Positions 58,813 to 64,000 of a stretch of DNA of 64,000 bases are shown here, piece by piece. Within the stretch, counting starts at the first letter, position 1; every line of letters starts with the position of its first letter. The notes beneath the pieces were generated by a model. That model was not told the origin of the DNA, made no database searches, and saw nothing but the letters and a program-made list of their open reading frames with translations. Source of the DNA: Gyromitra esculenta. Lineage: Eukaryota > Ascomycota > Pezizomycetes > Pezizales > Discinaceae. The position numbers and the translations under genes are program-made. The stretch spans positions 1,488,001 to 1,552,000 of the forward strand of contig JBCAML010000009.1 in NCBI GenBank assembly GCA_038503075.1, read 5' to 3'.

Positions 58813-59486
58813 CTTTGAATTTTTTTTTCTTAATTTTTTCGTACTAGCTCATGCTAAATCTATTAGGCGTCAACCAGTTTGTCCCCCAACAATATCTGAC
58901 GCCATAATCTCTCTTAGCTAGCAAACACTAATTTTCTCCGATCCGGAAATGTCCCGAGAATTCGGCCATGACGTAATTCTGTACCCGGATTTGCACTTTT
59001 AATCTCTTACGATCGGGCAAAAGCAAAAGTATGTTTCGTGATTTTGGGTACCATCTCGCTGGAAACCCCTGATGCTTTTGACACGTGCCACGGAGCTCCC
59101 TTTGAAACTACAACCACTCTTAGCTCATCTTATCGGGGGTTTTATCAAATGTAAGACACATATAATTTTCTCTGCTCGACTCTGGTATTTTCATGCACTG
59201 GTTTTTTATTTTTATTTTTTTACCCTAACTCTAATAACAAAAAAAGTAATGCCCGCGAGATGCAAAAAGTTGCTGCATCTGTCTGTACCAGCTTGGCCGA
59301 TTGATTGGCTTTTTTTCAATCTCCGAGGAGCTTTGTCCCGGAAAAGAAATCCGTAGTATCCAACAACCTCACGAAGGCATTTCAAATACTTGTAACCCAC
59401 TTCTGTAACCAGATTTCATATCCTTATAAGGTTAGTATTCATATCATTAGTATTCCTACAAAGATAATTTCTTTTTTTAAAAAAAG

Positions 59487-59638
59487 TCCTTGTACTCGGA
59501 TACATCATGAAGAACCTGAAAACAAGCGTATTAGGTTGACCAATCAGCAAGTTAGTATAGCTAGATCCAGCCAACCAGAAACCTCGACCTAGAACATGCA
59601 TTGTCAGGTTCTTCATGTGGTATCTGAGTACCTAAGGA
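59487..59638. mobile_element. Short foldback (MITE-like) element
   Basis: The left arm 59487-59519 and the reverse complement of the right arm 59604-59638 share ATGAAGAACCTGA exactly and GTACTCxGATAC with few changes. The outer ends TCCTTGTACTC and TCCTTAGGTACTC also match apart from two inserted bases. The ~85 bp interior is non-coding. Size and structure fit a very small MITE or a transcribed hairpin; no clear target duplication is visible. Confidence 0.6.
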
Positions 59639-62600
59639 GCGGTGAGTGGGTAAAAAGGCAAAGCTACATGTACGCAGGTATGTAGCCTACTTGGCGGAAA
59701 GATTTCCCCTCTATTACGCGAACTGGAGGGGTAGCTATCGGGTGACACTTGCTACCAGGACATTGCAGCGAGGAAAGTAGATCTCATTGTTAGTGTTTTA
59801 GAGGCGTACATATACATGCGCGTGCGCATGTATACCGAGTAATACACACCTCGGTGGGAGATAGATACATATATGCATCTGAGTACGTGTGAGACCTCTA
59901 ATCGTGGGGATATATGGGGGGACTTGGTAAACTCACAATTTAATTAGAAAAAGTGAGCTCTCTTTTCTGTTTAGTTCTTTAATGCTTGCAGCTTATCGAT
60001 ACGCAACACTGCGCACGTGCTTGCGAAAAAGGGCAGTCGGGTGACAGGCCATGCAGGCTGACGAAATCGCTCTGGCCCTATAGCGAGTGATTTGACATGA
60101 TTCCACGACTAATCAAGAATGTAAATCTGCAAACCTCCTCTTTACTCCCTAGTGAATAAGAGAGCTTTGGAGCCGAAGCCCTGAGCCTTGGAGGGCCTTG
60201 TGAGCCTAAACCAAGATGTAATTTCACATCCGTCGATTCTGGAGCTGGACTGGAACGTCGGACAAGGATATCCCTTCGACAACTTCTCATACTCGGCCAA
60301 TAGCCTTGTGGGCGTGGCTCGAAAGGAGCCAAGAAAGCGCTCGGGCATCCGGAACGATGGTCATGGAGAAAAGCATCGAATAACGATCGTGAAAGCCTGC
60401 AGGATAATTTAATTCCCCGGAAGAGTTTTTTCGGAGGGCGCGGTTGACTCCTCCCCAAAAAATTGAAATATATTTGGAATTCTTTTTAACGCACCGATAC
60501 GGATTGGGTTCGTGGAGTAGCGCCCCTGCCGACGTCCCAAGATATCATCAAGCGGCAGTTACCCCATGTGATGCAGAGCAGATCGATTGATTTTCCTGGT
60601 ATGTATTCCATGCACAACGTGGCCCCATATTTCTTTTGTCGTTACACTATCCCTTTTCCGGCCCCGCTTCAGGAACTTCCACGTGATTGAGGACATTCAC
60701 AGTCGATCACTCGTGAAGAATCGACTGCTGTGCAAGTTCTCGGCCTGACGTACTCATCAGTCGAGTGCGTTTGGCAGCCACCGTTGGTATTGCGGCGGGA
60801 AGCGCGATAAGTAATAAGCCCTGTCGTGGTAAAACTGACTGATTTGTATGTGAGTGGCGCGCCCGCTCGCCCCTCGACTAAGGGGGTTATGTGTAGCATG
60901 TTGCTATTTCACGATGTCAGTGAAATGGTAATCCATAGGTATTTTCTCGAGTTTCTAGGAAAACCCTGGAACAAGCATGCAGGTTGTAGTACGGCTGAGT
61001 GGGGTCCATATGGGTTCTATGGAGCGACAGGACGTTGACCACGTCCGAGGAAGGGAAAGAAAAAACTGAGTTATGAGGAAGAAGGGTCCTCCCTTGCTTT
61101 AAACCATTGCTGAGCTTAAATGTTTTGGAGAGCGTACCTGAGTCAGACATTTTTAACTTCTGTCCAGGCGCAGATACATGTATTTAACCCATCTTGCGTT
61201 CGTTTTATGATAACTGGGTGAATTTATCGTCGGGTGGTCACTCATCTGACCACAGCATTCTGCGTCGGTAATTCCTTCCAAGAACGTGGTCCTGCGTCTA
61301 TGCCTTGTGGTTTCGAGATTCAGATTATTCGGAGCAATGCGAGACGTCGCTTGGGGTTTCTAAAGGATATTGCACTGCAAGTACGTACCGGATCCCCGGA
61401 AGAGATAAATCATTTCCACTGTATCTCGAAGTTCCATTCGCTTAGGAGTTAAACACGGTTTGGTGTGTACCCAGGGTGTAAATCCGTTGTTTGTGTTCCC
61501 CGGATAAGTCGACTTGCTACAGTAGAATGAATACTTATCACGTAATATACTACCGCTGATATTAGAACTCAGGTACAGTAAGGAGATTTATTGTTTAATT
61601 GGTTTAATATCGTCGACTGTAACACATTCCAGCTAGAAAAACACACACACAGTTGTTCAGCTTATCTAGCCCTTTCATACACGACCAATTGCTCAGTAGC
61701 TTTGCCGTATTCTCTATACTCTACATATGCACTCCCGCGCCGCACTTACCCAAGCTCGATCGCACACCGCTGATGTTTCGTTTTCCCACGCGTCGTGTTT
61801 CAGACAGCTTTATGTGTGTGTACATACTCACCGTGTACTCGCACGGGTTATCATACTACCGAGATCGATGCTTCGGATAAGTATGTAAGCAAAAAAAAGG
61901 ATCGACAGTCACAATACGTAAAACTGCATGCAAGCCGCAGTTGTTGTTTCCAACAGTTCTCGTTGTTGAAGTATTAGAGTTCCCAGGCCCGCCCAAGCCC
62001 TTGGCTACCTATCAGCAATACATTATCCATTCAACTTCATCCAAGGTATCATAATCTGCATATTTTTGGCGATGGTACCATTGGAGGGGAAGGAGGTCCG
62101 AACGTAATCGAACATTCCATCACCGCCAGATTGTCGATCTCCACTTCTAGTGTGACATCCAGCAAGGAGATCGACTGGCTGGATACGTATGATAATCGAT
62201 TCCAAACACTTGAGTAACCTGGGGTTTTGCTGCAGCGGAGAAAAGCGGGCTCTTAACGGAGATCATGAGTGTGATGCAGAACTGCCTGGCGACTCGGAAA
62301 ATAGCTGACAAGAGGTGTGGATATGTAAAAGGAGAAAAGGCTGTGAAGGGAAGGGTGCCTGTAATGTAGTTATATGCCCGATGAAACAGTTCTCGCTAAC
62401 CGCCCGGTTTTAAAAGAAATGAGCAATTTATGGTTTGCACACCTGTCCAGAGAACTACAAGAGGAACAAACGTGTTAAAGTACAGGAGGAGAAAGAAAGG
62501 GAAAAAAACCGCAGGTAAAAAAACAGAAAACAGCGAAATATAATTCAGGCGGAATACCCATACACCCCATAAAAACAGAAGACATTTAATACTCTCTCTG

Positions 62601-63314
62601 ATGTTACTCTGCTACCTGTTTCACTCAAATGTACCTGGTTTGGTACATCAGACGAAAGCTGGCTTTTGATGCTTAACAGCGATCCACACCCTCGATCGAG
62701 GGCAATAACGATAGCCTTAACCCTTTTCGCAGCATTTTCCTCCGTGATAGCCAGGTCCCTTTTTTGACCCAAAGAAAAAAAAAAGAAACAAAGAAATGAA
62801 GAGACCCCATTTTTAAGGAAGTTTTTCTTTTCGATTGGCGAACACATGGGTAATCCATGACCTTGCTTGCTCTTTCGCCCAGAAACCCTATCCCAACACC
62901 AAGACAACCCACCTTTCATGCATCCGCTCCTCAGCCTAGAGAAAAGAAAGAAAAAAGAAAATCCGAACCGGTACTTAAAATGTCAGGTGGTTTATAAAAG
63001 CCAAAGGGCCCGCTTGAGAAGAGAAGAGAAACCGTGTACAAAAGAAAACGAAAAGAAAAAAAAGGCAGCGGTTACATCGCACCTCCCCAATCCCAATCCC
63101 CAAAGACTACCCCATCCATGCAAACACAGCCTTGCATACCGTACCCCTTTGCCCACAGCAGCCATGTAACGGGAAAAAAAGATGCCACCCAATTTCCAAC
63201 GTGCCGTATCGTATCGTAAACCACCCTTTGTGCTGTCGCATTTGGTGTCGTCATGCCTTTTAAAAAAAAAAAACTGAATGAATTGAAAAAAAAAGGAATT
63301 TAAAAGATGATACT

Positions 63315-64000
63315 TCAGTCCAATTTCGCCATCATCTCTTCTTTGGACATAGGAACCAAATTATTAATATCGATCCCACGTGCCAACAATGCCGGACGAG
63401 CATGATGCGGTACCAGCCGCTCATTAAGCTCGGGTGAAATAGACAGTTCTATAAAGCTGTCAGCACCATTATTTCAATGCGGCTTAAGAAAAAGTTTGAG
63501 CATACCATGCTTGGAAAAGTCAAAAAGGCGGGGCAAATCCCTTACACCTCCACTGCCGCGGGAATCCGGCAGCTTGGTATTTGGGTCACGTAGCTCATCA
63601 AAAAATGGATGACACATGGCCTCGATTGCCGAGAGACGTTGTGTAGGGGTATATTCCAGCAATCGCGAAATGAGATCAATGGCTTCTGCTGAAGCTTTGC
63701 GGAATACCTAAAATGATTTGTTAGATCGTTATAGACGCATATAACAATAAGATCCAATCACATACCTTTGAGAAAGGATGTGGTTTGATCTGCGGAAATT
63801 TGTGTTCCATATAATTAGGGTTCATCGTCCTAATTTGCTCCCTGGTAGGAGTTCCAAGCACTTTTATGATCTCCACCAGTTGATCGATCCCAGACTCTCC
63901 AGGGAACAAAGGTTGGCCAAGCATCAATTCCGCCATCACACACCCCGTCGACCATACGTCTGAAGTTCCAAGTCAGAAATTGCGTCAAAGTCACTTGCAA
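63315..64000 (-). CDS. gsk3: GSK-3 family serine/threonine kinase, C-terminal part (runs off the window)
   Basis: This is the C-terminal third of a glycogen synthase kinase 3 ortholog. Visible kinase subdomains include [20 protein letters not shown], the MAPK/GSK insert [20 protein letters not shown] and subdomain [22 protein letters not shown]. The [15 protein letters not shown] and PNTKLPD blocks are specific for GSK-3 among CMGC kinases. Introns lie at about 63710-63765 and 63422-63471; the latter joins DFSKH to [12 protein letters not shown]. The protein ends [11 protein letters not shown]. At the right edge the sequence enters another intron whose acceptor precedes DVWSTG at ~63963, so the catalytic loop and N-lobe lie outside. 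The frame is intact in the visible part. Confidence 0.95.

Larger units (their letters stand above)
58778..63314. other. 4.5 kb gene-poor region
   Basis: This region lies between the tRNA and the GSK-3 gene's 3' end. It holds a ~150 bp foldback element (59487-59638), two TACATGTA copies and assorted short frames. None of the frames (for example 60078-60458 minus or 60826-61038 plus) shows a recognisable domain. I see no intact gene. Confidence 0.5.

Noticed and set aside
60078..60458. 126-codon minus-strand frame
   Set aside because: Arg/Pro/Ser-rich with no recognisable domain, and the opposite strand is equally open. Not enough to call a gene.
1..64000. CRISPR array, prophage, integron or bacterial operon features
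   Set aside because: No spaced direct-repeat arrays or prokaryotic gene organisation; spliced fungal genes throughout.

Overview
The window is nuclear DNA of a filamentous ascomycete (Pezizomycotina). The genes carry short introns, mostly about 40-75 nt, with GT..AG ends and CTRAC/TACTAAC branch sites. The gene set includes fungal or fungus-typed forms (Mmm1, Loc1, Tom7, Urm1, Tup1, an Azf1-like zinc-finger protein, a secreted intradiol dioxygenase), and there is a eukaryotic initiator tRNA-Met. Class-level placement is not possible from the sequence alone. Gene density is moderate: 18 protein genes and one tRNA in 64 kb, with several intergenic stretches of 2-5 kb.

Layout. 1-10 kb: a CENP-I/Mis6 kinetochore gene (minus), then a 907-residue GH3 hexosaminidase fused to two GNAT domains (plus). 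10.8-18.2 kb: three minus-strand genes, a short-chain dehydrogenase, tyrosyl-DNA phosphodiesterase 1 and a secreted intradiol dioxygenase. 18.2-21.8 kb: gene-poor, possibly with a decayed gene. 21.8-28.2 kb: two head-to-head pairs, URM1/CBC1 (sulfur carrier and nuclear cap-binding subunit) and MMM1/TOM7 (ERMES tether and TOM subunit). 28.8-30.5 kb: an Flx1/SLC25A32-like mitochondrial carrier. 33.4-42.3 kb: two regulators on the minus strand, an Azf1-like C2H2 factor and the Tup1 corepressor, with long flanking regions. 45.9-50.5 kb: an isochorismatase-fold hydrolase and an F-box/WD40 protein. 52.5-58.1 kb: MAU2/SCC4 cohesin loader, a YheT/Eht1-type alpha/beta hydrolase and LOC1. 58.7 kb: tRNA-iMet. 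63.3-64 kb: the 3' end of a GSK-3 kinase running off the right edge.

Most genes are housekeeping, and I see no metabolic cluster or obvious horizontally acquired island. The accessory-looking parts are the intergenic tracts, which hold two foldback (MITE-like) elements near 51.2 and 59.6 kb, many simple repeats, and nine exact copies of the palindromic octamer TACATGTA. The most unusual points are the GH3-GNAT-GNAT protein whose hexosaminidase catalytic loop is degenerate, a 52-residue TOM7 split into five tiny exons, and the MMM1-TOM7 head-to-head pairing. Exon joins were worked out by eye from reading frame, splice signals and remembered family sequence; no alignment was run.
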